Under the pieces are notes generated by a model that ran no database searches, was not told the DNA's origin, and saw nothing but the letters and a program-made list of their open reading frames with translations. From Plebeiibacterium sediminum (lineage in GTDB: Bacteria; Bacteroidota; Bacteroidia; Bacteroidales; Marinilabiliaceae), in the NCBI RefSeq assembly GCF_026013605.1, contig NZ_JAPDPJ010000008.1, positions 55,166 to 119,165 on the forward strand: a stretch of DNA of 64,000 nt, read 5' to 3'. Position numbers and translations under genes: made by a program. Positions 28,801-37,029 of the stretch are shown in pieces. Position 1 is the first letter of the stretch; every line of letters starts with the position of its first letter.

Positions 28801-29027
28801 AATTATCTATGCTTTCAAATAATAATGGTGAGTATATCATTCATTTAGCAGCAAATAATAAAGTGGATCTGGATCTTTCTTCATACAGAGGAACGTATGT
28901 TGTAAGATATGTTGATTTAAATTCCGGAAAAATTACAGGTGATAAAAAGGTGATTAAAGCCGGATCTAAGGTTAGTTTATCTAATCCTTATGAGAGTTAT
29001 AGTATTTTATGGATAACTAAAAAATAA
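25896..29027 (+). CDS. Two-domain secreted protein: beta-helix plus TIM-barrel-like domain (DUF6298 type)
   Basis: A 1043-residue protein. The ATG at 25896 gives a normal signal peptide (MFAIKNTFIITLLVVASSILAKP); ATG 25857 and TTG 25830 are less likely. Residues about 60-480 look like a right-handed parallel beta-helix of the pectate-lyase-like superfamily (IESGIVLRGKGMGDNGTQII-like loops and ISIENAENVWVRQ rungs). Residues about 570-960 have a TIM-barrel-like pattern with many aromatic and acidic residues (WWRGVARPYQAIKENPC, EHNYGLWYDRRRMDHERVRR, ISAEYTGPLEFVEFW). The closest name I can give is DUF6298, seen in pectin loci. The active site cannot be assigned. It begins a tightly packed run of enzyme genes (13 bp to GH140). 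Confidence 0.7.
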   Translation: MFAIKNTFIITLLVVASSILAKPRPKPLVYIGSNGNLEYISDEKGNRIIDFSYCGYEASEKEIPLVKTKVVVPYVEGDATELIQKAIDFVGNLPMDITGFRGAIQFESGKYLVKGRLLIEKSGIVLRGKGMGDNGTQIIVGGKDRLTFIRVKGEDNKILDKASDIKDVYVPINAKYVTVNNVKDFTVGQKIMIHRPSTQKWIDELSMREHGGEETGYVGWKPGQRDIWWDRTIKEIKQDTLFFDAPITTALDTTYGISQVVPYQWEGRINNIGIENLSLTSEYDASNTKDEDHCHTAISIENAENVWVRQIVFTHFAGSAVAAYETARKVTVEDCVSLAPVSEIGGWRRNTFFTMGQQTLFQRLYAEDGYHDFATGFCATGPNAFVECYSSLPHNYSGAIDSWASGLLFDIVNVDGQRLSFNNHYLDNQGSGWCAANSMFYQCSADRIESFAPPTATNWCIASWAQFIGDGYWHEQNSHLAPRSLYYKQLADRLGKDEKVFENQYRIKPEEASSSPTAEVAEQLTKESYKPLETMKQWVMRASERNHINTNSIDALLATKIKDAKHVKEDDIPEISIQNGWMVYGSKVMAGMRFTVPWWRGVARPYQAIKENPCVTRYVPGRYGKGYTDDLTYASEWMKENNMVGLEHNYGLWYDRRRMDHERVRRMNGNVWAPFFVQPWARSGQGTAWDGLSKYDLTKFDYFYWSRLKQFADIAAKEGQVLVHHNYFQHNILEAGAHWSDSPWRPVNNINNTGFPEPAPYAGDKRIFVAEQFYDINHPVRRDLHDKFIRQCLDNFEDNHNVLQLISAEYTGPLEFVEFWIDVIKDWEKETGKHEMICLSTTKDVQDAILNQPERASVIDVIDVRYWSYRPDSSAYAPKGGVNLAPRQHARLEKTGSRSFNSVYRSVIEYKMRFPKKAVIYSEGRFDAYGWAVFMAGGSLPVLPQETSKELLNAASSMRPVENAENAEELSMLSNNNGEYIIHLAANNKVDLDLSSYRGTYVVRYVDLNSGKITGDKKVIKAGSKVSLSNPYESYSILWITKK

Positions 29028-29039
29028 AACCGTTTAGGC

Positions 29040-30431
29040 ATGTTTAAAAAATTAGCATTAGGCGTTATAGCATTATTACTGATGGTAGCTTGTGTTTCAA
29101 AAAAAGCTACAAAGAAAGAAGGGCTGTCTTTATTAAAGATTTCCGAAAACGGAAGGTTTATGGAAGATGAAAGTGGAGATCCATTTTTTTGGTTGGGAGA
29201 TACCGGATGGTTGCTGTTTTCAAAAATGACAAGAGAGGAGGCTGATCAATACCTTACCAATAGAGCAGAACTTGGATTTAATGTAATACAGGTGATGGTT
29301 TTACATACGATTGGTGCCAAAAATGTTTATGGAGATTCTGCTTTAATCAAAAATAATGTAGCATTTCCATTGATCACAGAAGGTAATGATTTTAAAGATT
29401 CTGTACAGTATGATTTTTGGGATAATGTGGATTATGTTGTTGATCTTGCTGCAGAAAAAGGTTTATACATGGCCATGGTTCCAGTTTGGGGAAACAATGT
29501 AAAAGATGGATATGTTTCAAGAGATGAAGCTGCAACTTACTCTAAATGGTTAGCAAATCGTTATAAGGACAGAACAAATATTATTTGGTTAAATGGTGGT
29601 GATACTTTTGGTAGTGATTCAACGGCTACATGGAACATCATTGGTAATGGTTTAAATGATACAGATCCAAATCACTTAATCACATTCCATCCTCGTGGCA
29701 GATGTTCTTCTACAGATTGGTTTCATAACGAAAAATGGATGGATTTTAACATGGTTCAGTCTGGTCACCGTCGCTATGATCAGGATGATACAGAGAGAGC
29801 TTATGGTCAGGATAACTGGCGTTATATGGAGGATGATTATAAAATGACTCCTGCTAAACCTACAATTGACGGGGAGCCATCTTATGAAGGCATTCCTCAG
29901 GGTTTACATGATACAAACCAACCATTTTGGAATGATGATGATGTTCGCAGATATGCATATTGGTCTGTATTTGCTGGTGCCTTTGGATATACATATGGAC
30001 ATAGTGCTGTGATGCAGTTTTATAGCGAAAAAGATAAAGAACCTGCTTATGGAGCTAAATTATACTGGCAGCAAGCTGTAAATGAACCAGGAGCAAAACA
30101 AATGAAATATGTGAAGCAATTGATGCTTTCAAGAGACTTCTTTAGTAGAGTTCCGGATCAATCGTTATTAGCTGAAAATGGTGAAAAATATTCCTATAAA
30201 GTGGCTACAAAAGGCAATTGTTATGCAATGATATATACTTATATTGGAGATGAGATAGCAGTTAATATGGATCAATTTTCTTCTTCAAAAGTTAAAGCTT
30301 CATGGTTTAATCCTCGTAATGGTGAGATTAAGGAGATAAAAGAAGTTTCAAACACAGGTGTAGCAAGATTTGATGCTCCGGGTGAGACTGAAGAGGGAAA
30401 TGATTGGGTATTAATTTTAGATGAAGTTTAA
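29040..30431 (+). CDS. GH140-family apiosidase-like lipoprotein
   Basis: A 463-residue lipoprotein (lipobox MVACV at 15-19). The TIM barrel has the DUF4038-type features GDPFFWLGDTGWLLFSKMTREE near 43-65, WLNGGDTFG near 182-190 (putative acid-base Asp) and PTIDGEPSYEGIP near 275-287 (putative nucleophile Glu). A small C-terminal beta domain ends WVLILDEV. GH140 enzymes cleave the apiose-galacturonate bond that attaches RG-II side chains A and B to the backbone, so this gene is a key RG-II marker. Its stop overlaps a possible early start of the next gene by 11 bp, supporting an operon. Family membership is likely; apiose specificity is inferred. Confidence 0.82.
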   Translation: MFKKLALGVIALLLMVACVSKKATKKEGLSLLKISENGRFMEDESGDPFFWLGDTGWLLFSKMTREEADQYLTNRAELGFNVIQVMVLHTIGAKNVYGDSALIKNNVAFPLITEGNDFKDSVQYDFWDNVDYVVDLAAEKGLYMAMVPVWGNNVKDGYVSRDEAATYSKWLANRYKDRTNIIWLNGGDTFGSDSTATWNIIGNGLNDTDPNHLITFHPRGRCSSTDWFHNEKWMDFNMVQSGHRRYDQDDTERAYGQDNWRYMEDDYKMTPAKPTIDGEPSYEGIPQGLHDTNQPFWNDDDVRRYAYWSVFAGAFGYTYGHSAVMQFYSEKDKEPAYGAKLYWQQAVNEPGAKQMKYVKQLMLSRDFFSRVPDQSLLAENGEKYSYKVATKGNCYAMIYTYIGDEIAVNMDQFSSSKVKASWFNPRNGEIKEIKEVSNTGVARFDAPGETEEGNDWVLILDEV

Positions 30432-30441
30432 TAGCATTACA

Positions 30442-31377
30442 ATGAGTAAATTTTTATTAGCTATAACATTAGGATTAGTATTGGTTTTTACCAGTTGCAA
30501 TCAGACTAAAGAGGCAAACGAAGTGTTTATGTTTACTTCTTTTCAGGAGCCTGCAACAGATGGATTGAGACTTTTATATAGTCAAGATGGTTTTCAATGG
30601 ACAGATTTGGATACTACATTTCTAAAACCAGAAGCTGGACCAAGTCATTTGATGAGAGATCCCTCTATGGTTCAGGGACCAGATGGTACTTTTCATTTGG
30701 TTTGGACTACAGGTTGGCGTGGTGATTTAGGTTTTGGATATGCCAACTCTAAAGATTTGATGAATTGGTCAGAACAGCAATTTATTCCTGTTATGGAATA
30801 TGATACTACTGCAGTAAATGTTTGGGCTCCGGAGTTGTTTTACGATGATGAAAACCAGGAATACATCATTGCGTGGGCGTCTACTATTCCTTATAAATTC
30901 CCAAAAGGAATTGAAGATGAAAAAAACAATCATCGTATGTATTATACGAAAACAAAAGATTTTAAAAACTATTCTGATCCTGAACTATTTTGTGATCCTG
31001 GTTTTAGCGTCATAGATGCAGTTATTGTAAAAAGAGCTAAAGAGGATTATGTTTTGGTTTTAAAAGATAATACACGTCCTAACCGAAATCTTAAAATCGC
31101 CTTTGGTAAAACATCTGTTGGTCCATGGAGTGAAGCTTCTGAAGCTTTTTCTGGTAATTTTGTAGAGGGACCAACTGTATTAAAACTTGGTGATGCCTGG
31201 TATATCTTCTGTGATGTTTATAAAGAATACAGATATGGGGTTTATAAAACAAAAGACTTCATCAATTTTGAAGATGTTTCATCTGAATTTAGCATACCTA
31301 AAGGGCATAAACATGGTACAATCTTTACAGCTCCAGAAGAGGTTTTGAATAGCTTAAAACTTAAGATGACTAGATAG
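30442..31377 (+). CDS. GH43-like five-bladed beta-propeller glycosidase (lipoprotein)
   Basis: A 311-residue lipoprotein (lipobox VFTSC at 15-19). The ATG at 30442 is preferred over ATG 30421, which overlaps the GH140 stop and would add seven residues. The core shows the GH43 five-bladed propeller pattern: MRDPSMVQGPDGTFHLVWTT near 68-87 with an Asp that could be the catalytic base, NVWAPELFYDDENQEYIIAWAS near 119-140, and VEGPTVLKLGDAWYIFCDV near 245-263 with a plausible acid Glu. GH43 members commonly remove arabinose or xylose. It probably trims arabinose from pectin side chains in the periplasm or at the surface. Substrate is unassigned. Confidence 0.75.
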   Translation: MSKFLLAITLGLVLVFTSCNQTKEANEVFMFTSFQEPATDGLRLLYSQDGFQWTDLDTTFLKPEAGPSHLMRDPSMVQGPDGTFHLVWTTGWRGDLGFGYANSKDLMNWSEQQFIPVMEYDTTAVNVWAPELFYDDENQEYIIAWASTIPYKFPKGIEDEKNNHRMYYTKTKDFKNYSDPELFCDPGFSVIDAVIVKRAKEDYVLVLKDNTRPNRNLKIAFGKTSVGPWSEASEAFSGNFVEGPTVLKLGDAWYIFCDVYKEYRYGVYKTKDFINFEDVSSEFSIPKGHKHGTIFTAPEEVLNSLKLKMTR

Positions 31378-31465
31378 TTCATAGTTAAAAGTTTAAAGTT
31401 AAAAGTGAATAGAATACTTAATATAATGTTTAAGTTACTATACTTTAAACTATTGACATTTAACT
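31378..31465. repeat. AT-rich word-like intergenic repeat
   Basis: The gap holds AGTTAAAAGTTTAAAGTTAA and, inverted, ACTTTAAACTATTGACATTT. Such short-word repeats are common between Bacteroidota genes. No gene or terminator is evident. Confidence 0.4.
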
Positions 31466-31506
31466 TATTAACTTAGTTATTGGTAACAAATTTAGAAAAG
31501 GAAAAA

Positions 31507-33348
31507 ATGATACGAACAACACTATATACATTTTTATTTTTGGCATTAGGAGTCCTGAGTGTAAAGGCACAGGATACTGCCCGATATGTTGGTAATACAT
31601 TATCAAACATCGATTATCATCATGGATTGTTAAGTCCTGCTGTTGGTACACATAATATTCAGGTGTTACGAGCTAATCGAGAAATGCCTGAGGCAGCAGA
31701 TGATTTTGGTTGGACATACAATCATCAACCAATGTTGGCTTATTGGAATGATACTTTTTATTTAGAGTATTTAAGTGATTCAGTTGGTGAGCATATTCCA
31801 CCTAGTCAGTCTTATTTATGTGTTTCAAAAGATGGTTACGATTGGAGCAAACCAAAGGTTGTTTTTCCTCAATACAAAGTGCCTGATGGAACTACAAAAG
31901 AAGGTGTTGATGGAGTAGCTAAAGACTTAATCGCGATTATGCATCAGCGTATGGGATTTTATGTTTCTTCAAATGATCGTTTATTGGTATCCGGATTTTA
32001 TGGAATCAGTATTGATAAACACGATAGCCCTAATGATGGCAATGGTATTGGTCGTGTAGTTCGTGAAATTTATAAAGATGGCACATGGGGACCAATCTAT
32101 TTTGTTCGATATAATCACAATTGGAATAAGAAAAATACCGAGTTTAAATTTTATACTTCAAGCAGAGATAAAGGATTTAAAAAGGCATGTGAAGAATTGA
32201 TGGCAAATCCATTAATGATGCAACAGTGGAATGAAGAGGCAGATCGTGATGATCCTATCATCCCAATGACCTTGCAGTTTAAAGCTTTTAATTACTATCA
32301 TTTACCAGATAACCGTGTTGTAGGTTGGTGGAAACATGCCTTGACTTCGATTAGTGAAGATGGTGGTAAAACATGGCCTCGCCCTGAAAGAGCTCCTGGT
32401 TTTGTAAATAAAAATGCCAAAATATGGGGGCAAAAAACTGCTGATGGAAAATATGCTACAGTTTACAATCCTTCAGAATACAGATGGCCTTTAGGTGTTT
32501 CTGTAAGTGATGATGGTTTAAATTACAACAACCTTCTTTTGGTTCATGGTGAAATTTCTCCAATGCGCTATGGAGGAAACTTTAAATCATACGGACCTCA
32601 ATATATTAGAGGAATTATTGAAGGAAATGGTCAGCCAAAAGATAATAATATGTGGTTGACATACAGTATGAATAAAGAAGATATCTGGGTGTCAAAAGTT
32701 CCTGTTCCGGTTATCGATAAGGTAACAGAGGATGTAACAGAGGAATTTAATGCCTTGCCAGATAATAAAGAATTAGATTGGTGGAATATTTATAGCCTTC
32801 AATGGGCTCCTGTGCAAATTGAAAAAGTAAAAGAAGAGAAAGTATTAACAATAAAAGATAAAGATCGTTATGATTTTGCGTTAGCAGAAAGAGTTATTCC
32901 AACATCTGAAAGTTCTGTGGTTGAGTTTACCGTTGTACCTCAGCAAAATGATAATGGTCAGCTGCACGTTGAATTTCAAAATGCTCAAGGTCTGGGTGCT
33001 ATTCGTTTAGTATTCGACAATGATAGTGTATTAAAAGTTAGAAATGGTTACCGTTATTCAGGAGTGGTACGCTATGAGCCTGGTGAAGAATATCACATTC
33101 AGGTTAAATTTGATGTGAATAAAAGATTTTACTGGGTTACTGTTAATGGAAAGCAAAAAGGCAATTATCGCCTAATGTATCGTCCGGTTCACGAAATTTC
33201 AAGTGTAGCTTTCAGAACAGGAGATATTCGTCGTTTCCCTGATGCAGATACTCCTACAGATCAGGATTATGATCTTAAAGATGCTGGAATTCCTGTAAAG
33301 GAAGCTCAGTTTAATATCAAATCATTTACATCGAAAAAAATCAGATAA
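31507..33348 (+). CDS. Secreted BNR/beta-propeller glycosidase, candidate GH143-type Dha hydrolase
   Basis: A 613-residue protein. ATG 31507 places a clean signal peptide (MIRTTLYTFLFLALGVLSVKA) at the N terminus, against an upstream TTG at 31480. Residues about 40-430 show a propeller with one clear Asp-box (SEDGGKTWPRP) and related turns (SKDGYDWSKP, SDDGLNY). Residues 440-600 resemble a LamG/beta-jelly-roll module. It overlaps the following (alpha/alpha)6-type gene in a TAATG junction. In B. thetaiotaomicron BT1020, as I recall, a GH143 propeller domain and a GH142 domain are fused and process RG-II chain D. The same order here as two genes suggests a split version. That is inference; the safe call is a BNR-propeller glycosidase. 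Confidence 0.55.
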   Translation: MIRTTLYTFLFLALGVLSVKAQDTARYVGNTLSNIDYHHGLLSPAVGTHNIQVLRANREMPEAADDFGWTYNHQPMLAYWNDTFYLEYLSDSVGEHIPPSQSYLCVSKDGYDWSKPKVVFPQYKVPDGTTKEGVDGVAKDLIAIMHQRMGFYVSSNDRLLVSGFYGISIDKHDSPNDGNGIGRVVREIYKDGTWGPIYFVRYNHNWNKKNTEFKFYTSSRDKGFKKACEELMANPLMMQQWNEEADRDDPIIPMTLQFKAFNYYHLPDNRVVGWWKHALTSISEDGGKTWPRPERAPGFVNKNAKIWGQKTADGKYATVYNPSEYRWPLGVSVSDDGLNYNNLLLVHGEISPMRYGGNFKSYGPQYIRGIIEGNGQPKDNNMWLTYSMNKEDIWVSKVPVPVIDKVTEDVTEEFNALPDNKELDWWNIYSLQWAPVQIEKVKEEKVLTIKDKDRYDFALAERVIPTSESSVVEFTVVPQQNDNGQLHVEFQNAQGLGAIRLVFDNDSVLKVRNGYRYSGVVRYEPGEEYHIQVKFDVNKRFYWVTVNGKQKGNYRLMYRPVHEISSVAFRTGDIRRFPDADTPTDQDYDLKDAGIPVKEAQFNIKSFTSKKIR

Positions 33349-34895
33349 TGAACACGTTTAAGTATATCATATTTATAGCAGCTGTTATTGCATTAACATC
33401 ATGTAGTTGTAATAAAAAAGACAGCAACTACCAGGGGGCGGTTTTAAATGTAGATGATTTTAAGCACTATGTGGATTATTTTAATCGCATGGAAGATGAA
33501 AACATAGCCCAGGCTATACCTAATGCTGAATCATGGCAATGGATGAAAGATAATGTTCCTTTCTTTGAATGTCCGCAGGATAATTTTGAAGAGATGTTTA
33601 TTTATCGTTGGTGGACTTTGAGAAAGCATATTAAAGAAACTCCGGTTGGCTATGCCATTACAGAGTTTTTAGTGCAACGTTCTTATTCTGATAAATACAA
33701 CTTGATTGCTTGTGCAATGGGGCATCATATTATGGAATCGAGATGGTTACATGATTCAAAATATCTGGATCAGTATGTACATGTTTGGTTCCGGGGAAAT
33801 GAAGGTAAGCCAATGAATAAGCTGCATAAATTTAGTAACTGGACTGCAGATGCATTATATCAAAAGTATTTGGTTGATGGTGATAAAGAATATATGTTGG
33901 ACATGCTACCGGATATGATTTCTGATTATGAGCGTTGGGAAAAAGAGCGTCGTTTAGAAAACGGATTGTTTTGGCAAAAAGATGTTCAGGATGGAATGGA
34001 AGAGCAAATTAGCGGTGGACGTCACGTAAAAAATGCCCGTCCAACAATTAATAGTTATATGTATGCAAATGCAGTTGCCATAAGTAAAATGGCATCTATG
34101 CAAGGTGAAGCTGATATTGAAAAGAAATATAAAGCGAAAGCGGATACTCTACTGGGATTGATAACAACGAAACTTTGGAGTGAAGACAGTCATTTTTATG
34201 AAACTGTAAAAGAGGATGGTGATTTTGCAAATGTTCGTGAAGCAATAGGTTTTATTCCATGGTATTTTAATATTCCAACTGATGCTCAGTCTGTAGCATG
34301 GAAGCAGTTAATGGATGATCAGGGATTTTTAGCTCCTTACGGACAAACAACAGCTGAACGTCGTCATGATGAGTTCAGAACAAAAGGATGTTGTAAATGT
34401 GAGTGGGATGGTGCTATCTGGCCATTTGCTACATCGCAAACAATGGTAGGATTGGCAAATGTGCTTAATAATTACGATCAGAAAGAGATTACTAACGAGG
34501 ATTACTTCAAGCACATGGAGTTATATGTAGAGTCACAGTACCATCGAGGTCGTCCTTACATTGGTGAGTATCAGGATGAAGTGACCGGATATTGGTTAAA
34601 AGGTGATCAGGAACGAAGTCGTTATTACAATCATTCAACATTTAATGATTTAATAATTTCAGGGTTAATAGGATTACGACCAAGAGCTGATGAAAAGATC
34701 GAAGTTAATCCATTAGTTCCTCAGGATAAGTGGGATTGGTTTTGCCTGGATAATGTAAAATATCAGGGGAAAATCTTAACAATAATCTGGGATAAAGATG
34801 GATCAAAATTTAACAAAGGTACAGGTTTACAGATCTTAGTTGATGGAAAATCTGTTGCACATTCAGACCAATTACAAAGGTTGGTAACTGAATAA
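33348..34895 (+). CDS. (alpha/alpha)6-barrel glycosidase, GH142/MGH1-like lipoprotein
   Basis: A 515-residue lipoprotein (lipobox LTSCS, residues 16-20) whose ATG overlaps the preceding stop as TAATG, so translation is probably coupled. The helical pattern and motifs WTADALYQKYLVDGDKEYM, DGMEEQISGGRHVKNARPTI, CCKCEWDGAIWPFATSQT and the late YNHSTFNDLIISGLIGLRP fit MGH1-like (alpha/alpha)6 glycosidases, the fold of GH142. Glu in CEWDGAIWP and acidic residues in DGMEEQ are plausible catalytic residues. GH142 removes beta-L-arabinofuranose, the sugar that caps Dha in RG-II side chain D. With the upstream propeller it could form a chain-D pair. The exact family needs a profile search. Confidence 0.6.
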   Translation: MNTFKYIIFIAAVIALTSCSCNKKDSNYQGAVLNVDDFKHYVDYFNRMEDENIAQAIPNAESWQWMKDNVPFFECPQDNFEEMFIYRWWTLRKHIKETPVGYAITEFLVQRSYSDKYNLIACAMGHHIMESRWLHDSKYLDQYVHVWFRGNEGKPMNKLHKFSNWTADALYQKYLVDGDKEYMLDMLPDMISDYERWEKERRLENGLFWQKDVQDGMEEQISGGRHVKNARPTINSYMYANAVAISKMASMQGEADIEKKYKAKADTLLGLITTKLWSEDSHFYETVKEDGDFANVREAIGFIPWYFNIPTDAQSVAWKQLMDDQGFLAPYGQTTAERRHDEFRTKGCCKCEWDGAIWPFATSQTMVGLANVLNNYDQKEITNEDYFKHMELYVESQYHRGRPYIGEYQDEVTGYWLKGDQERSRYYNHSTFNDLIISGLIGLRPRADEKIEVNPLVPQDKWDWFCLDNVKYQGKILTIIWDKDGSKFNKGTGLQILVDGKSVAHSDQLQRLVTE

Positions 34896-34907
34896 ACAAT
34901 ACAGGTT

Positions 34908-35549
34908 ATGAAGGTACTTAGAAAATATACACTAATATTTGTTTTATTGAGTCTTGTCAGTTCAATTTATGCCAAAGAATTGTCTGATCTGGAAAAGAAA
35001 GCTACAGAATGGATTAAGACTTTGGAACTAAACGATAATGCAAAAGAGAAACGTTTAATTAAAGTTGTAACAGAGCATCTTACAGCAGTTAAAGAATGGC
35101 ACGATTCTCATCCTTTTTCAATGGTTCCTGCGGGTATTAACCCACGGACAGGTGATAAACTAACAGATTTGGATCGTCAGATTATCGTGGATTCCTCAAT
35201 TCCGGCAACTGTGCACGAAAATTTAATGGATGGGTTAAGAGAAGATTTAACCACAGAGCAGGTAGAAAAAGTATTGGATTGCTATACTGTTGGTAAAGTC
35301 GCTTTTACAATGAAAGCATATAAGGAGATTGTTCCGAATATGACTACAAAGGAAGAAGAAGTGATTCTTGGGAACTTGAAAAAAGCCAGAGAAATGGCTG
35401 TTGATTATAAAAGTATGAAAGAGATTTCTGCTATTTTCGAGATTTATAAAACAAAAAATGAGCAATACCTTAATAGTAATGGACGCAACTGGCACCAGAT
35501 GTATAAAGATTACGTAAAGGCTCTTAAGGAAAAGAAAAATAAAAAATAA
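34908..35549 (+). CDS. DUF3826-type secreted protein, second paralogue
   Basis: A 213-residue protein with a signal peptide (residues 1-21, ending SSIYAKE) and a helical, charged body. Shared features with the copy at 25080-25745 are length, the LxxxLTTEQVEKVLDCYTVG-like segment (LILTEEQIDGVKNGLTYN in the other) and the C-terminal NGRNWHQMYKDYVKAL resembling LSEEWHDRMRAKG. I place both in DUF3826; function unknown. It lies 12 bp after the GH142-like gene and 1 bp before the BNR protein, so is surely in the operon. Confidence 0.75.
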   Translation: MKVLRKYTLIFVLLSLVSSIYAKELSDLEKKATEWIKTLELNDNAKEKRLIKVVTEHLTAVKEWHDSHPFSMVPAGINPRTGDKLTDLDRQIIVDSSIPATVHENLMDGLREDLTTEQVEKVLDCYTVGKVAFTMKAYKEIVPNMTTKEEEVILGNLKKAREMAVDYKSMKEISAIFEIYKTKNEQYLNSNGRNWHQMYKDYVKALKEKKNKK

Positions 35550-35550
35550 T

Positions 35551-36642
35551 ATGATGTCATTAAAGAGAATTTTATCGTTGAGTTTATTTCTTGGATTGGT
35601 AATTTTTAGTGCGCAAGCCAAGAAAGACAAGTGGAAGAAAGGAATAATTACAGAGCAATTTATTTATGAAAAAGCGGATTTTCCATCTTGTCATGCCGGA
35701 ACATTAGCTGAAACACCCGAAGGAATAGTAGCTGCTTTTTTTGGAGGCGAGTATGAACGTCATCCAGAAGTTTGTATCTACGTTAGTCATCTTAAAGATG
35801 GTAAATGGTCTAAACCAATGAACGTGGCCAACGGAATTCAAAATGACACATTGCGTTATCCAACATGGAATCCGGTTTTATATCAAATTCCTGGAGGTGA
35901 TCTTTTACTTTTTTATAAAGAGGGACCTAAACCTCAGGATTGGTGGGGAATGATTAAACGTTCGTCTGATAATGGTCATACCTGGAGCGAAGCAGAAAAA
36001 ATGCCTGAAGGTTACATAGGACCGGTCAAAAACAAGCCTATTCTATTGGATGATGGAACATTAATCTGTCCTTCTTCAAAAGAAATTAAAGGTTGGGAAG
36101 TACATTTCGAAACTACAAAAGATTGGGGTAAAACCTGGGAAACCACAAAGGCTATTAATAAATACAAGGTTCATAACATTATTCAGCCAAGTATTTTAAA
36201 GCATAAAGATGGTACATTACAAATCCTTTGTCGTAGTAAAAATGGTGTTGTGGTAACTGCTTATTCTCACGATAATGGTAAAACATGGGGATTAACTCAG
36301 GATACAGAATTACCTAATAACAATTCAGGTACAGATGCTGTAACCTTAGCTGATGGTCGTCATTTAATTATCTATAATCATGCTAAAACACCTATGAATG
36401 CCTCAAAAGGACATCGAACTCCTTTAAATGTTGCAGTAAGTAAAGATGGTGTTAAATGGTATGCTTCATTAGTTTTGGAAGATTCAGAAATTAGTCAGTA
36501 TTCATATCCAGCAGTAATTCAATCAGCTGATGGAATGGTTCACTTTATTTACACCTGGAGACGTGAGCGTATGAAATATGTAAAAGTAGATCCTTCTAAG
36601 TTACGTATGAAGCTGATTAAAGATGAAAAATGGCCTGAATAG
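35551..36642 (+). CDS. BNR-repeat sialidase-like protein, candidate ulosonic-acid hydrolase
   Basis: A 363-residue secreted six-bladed propeller with signal peptide (ends FSAQA). Three Asp-boxes are visible: SSDNGHTWSEA, TKDWGKTWETT and SHDNGKTWGLT. The family (BNR_2, sialidase-like) includes GH33, which acts on 2-keto-3-deoxy acids: sialic acid, Kdn and Kdo-type sugars. Plants lack sialic acid, so in a pectin locus the likely substrates are the RG-II ulosonic acids Kdo or Dha. It begins 1 bp after the DUF3826 stop. The long inverted repeat 36680-36840 follows and closes this block of tightly packed genes. Confidence 0.7.
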   Translation: MMSLKRILSLSLFLGLVIFSAQAKKDKWKKGIITEQFIYEKADFPSCHAGTLAETPEGIVAAFFGGEYERHPEVCIYVSHLKDGKWSKPMNVANGIQNDTLRYPTWNPVLYQIPGGDLLLFYKEGPKPQDWWGMIKRSSDNGHTWSEAEKMPEGYIGPVKNKPILLDDGTLICPSSKEIKGWEVHFETTKDWGKTWETTKAINKYKVHNIIQPSILKHKDGTLQILCRSKNGVVVTAYSHDNGKTWGLTQDTELPNNNSGTDAVTLADGRHLIIYNHAKTPMNASKGHRTPLNVAVSKDGVKWYASLVLEDSEISQYSYPAVIQSADGMVHFIYTWRRERMKYVKVDPSKLRMKLIKDEKWPE

Positions 36643-36679
36643 CAGAATTTAGGTTAAGAGATTAATAAAACGGTATGGT

Positions 36680-36840
36680 AATCAACTCTCCTCCTTATCA
36701 AGGAGGAGTACCTCGACGTAGGAGAGGGGAGGTGGTTTTTAATACTTCAGTTTAATTTGAAATGTTTAACGACTAGTTATAAAACCACCTCCCGGTTCGT
36801 ACCTCACCGTACTCCTCCTTTTAAAGGAGGAGAGTTGATT
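36680..36840. repeat. Long inverted repeat, MITE/REP-like element
   Basis: Arms 36680-36740 and 36781-36840 are imperfect reverse complements, from AATCAACTCTCC at the left to GGAGAGTTGATT at the right, with GGAGGTGGTTTT / AAAACCACCTCC at the inner ends. Each arm holds its own smaller palindrome (CTCCTCCTT...AAGGAGGAG). A related element lies at 56320-56488. It could fold into a cruciform or terminate the transcript. The rest of the gap to 37029 shows no gene. Confidence 0.75.
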
Positions 36841-37029
36841 TTGCTTCTCAAAAAATTATAGATTTAAGAAATCTTAAGATACTCAGAGGTGAAGCATCGG
36901 GAATTTAAAGCTTTGTAAGGGTGACATAATTAAAAAGGATAAAGAGAATAAGGCAAATGGATTAAAGGTTAAATTCATCATTTATATTCTCATTTCTCTT
37001 ATCTCTAGTCTTTTATCTAAAAATATAAA

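Noticed and set aside
31480..31506. Upstream TTG starts at 31480, 25830, 10157, 23247, 39391 and 48464
   Set aside because: Downstream ATG codons give normal signal peptides or better spacing, and some upstream codons lie in hairpins or in the preceding gene.
35551..36642. True sialidase acting on sialic acid
   Set aside because: No sialic-acid genes are present and the locus targets plant pectin; only the fold supports sialidase.
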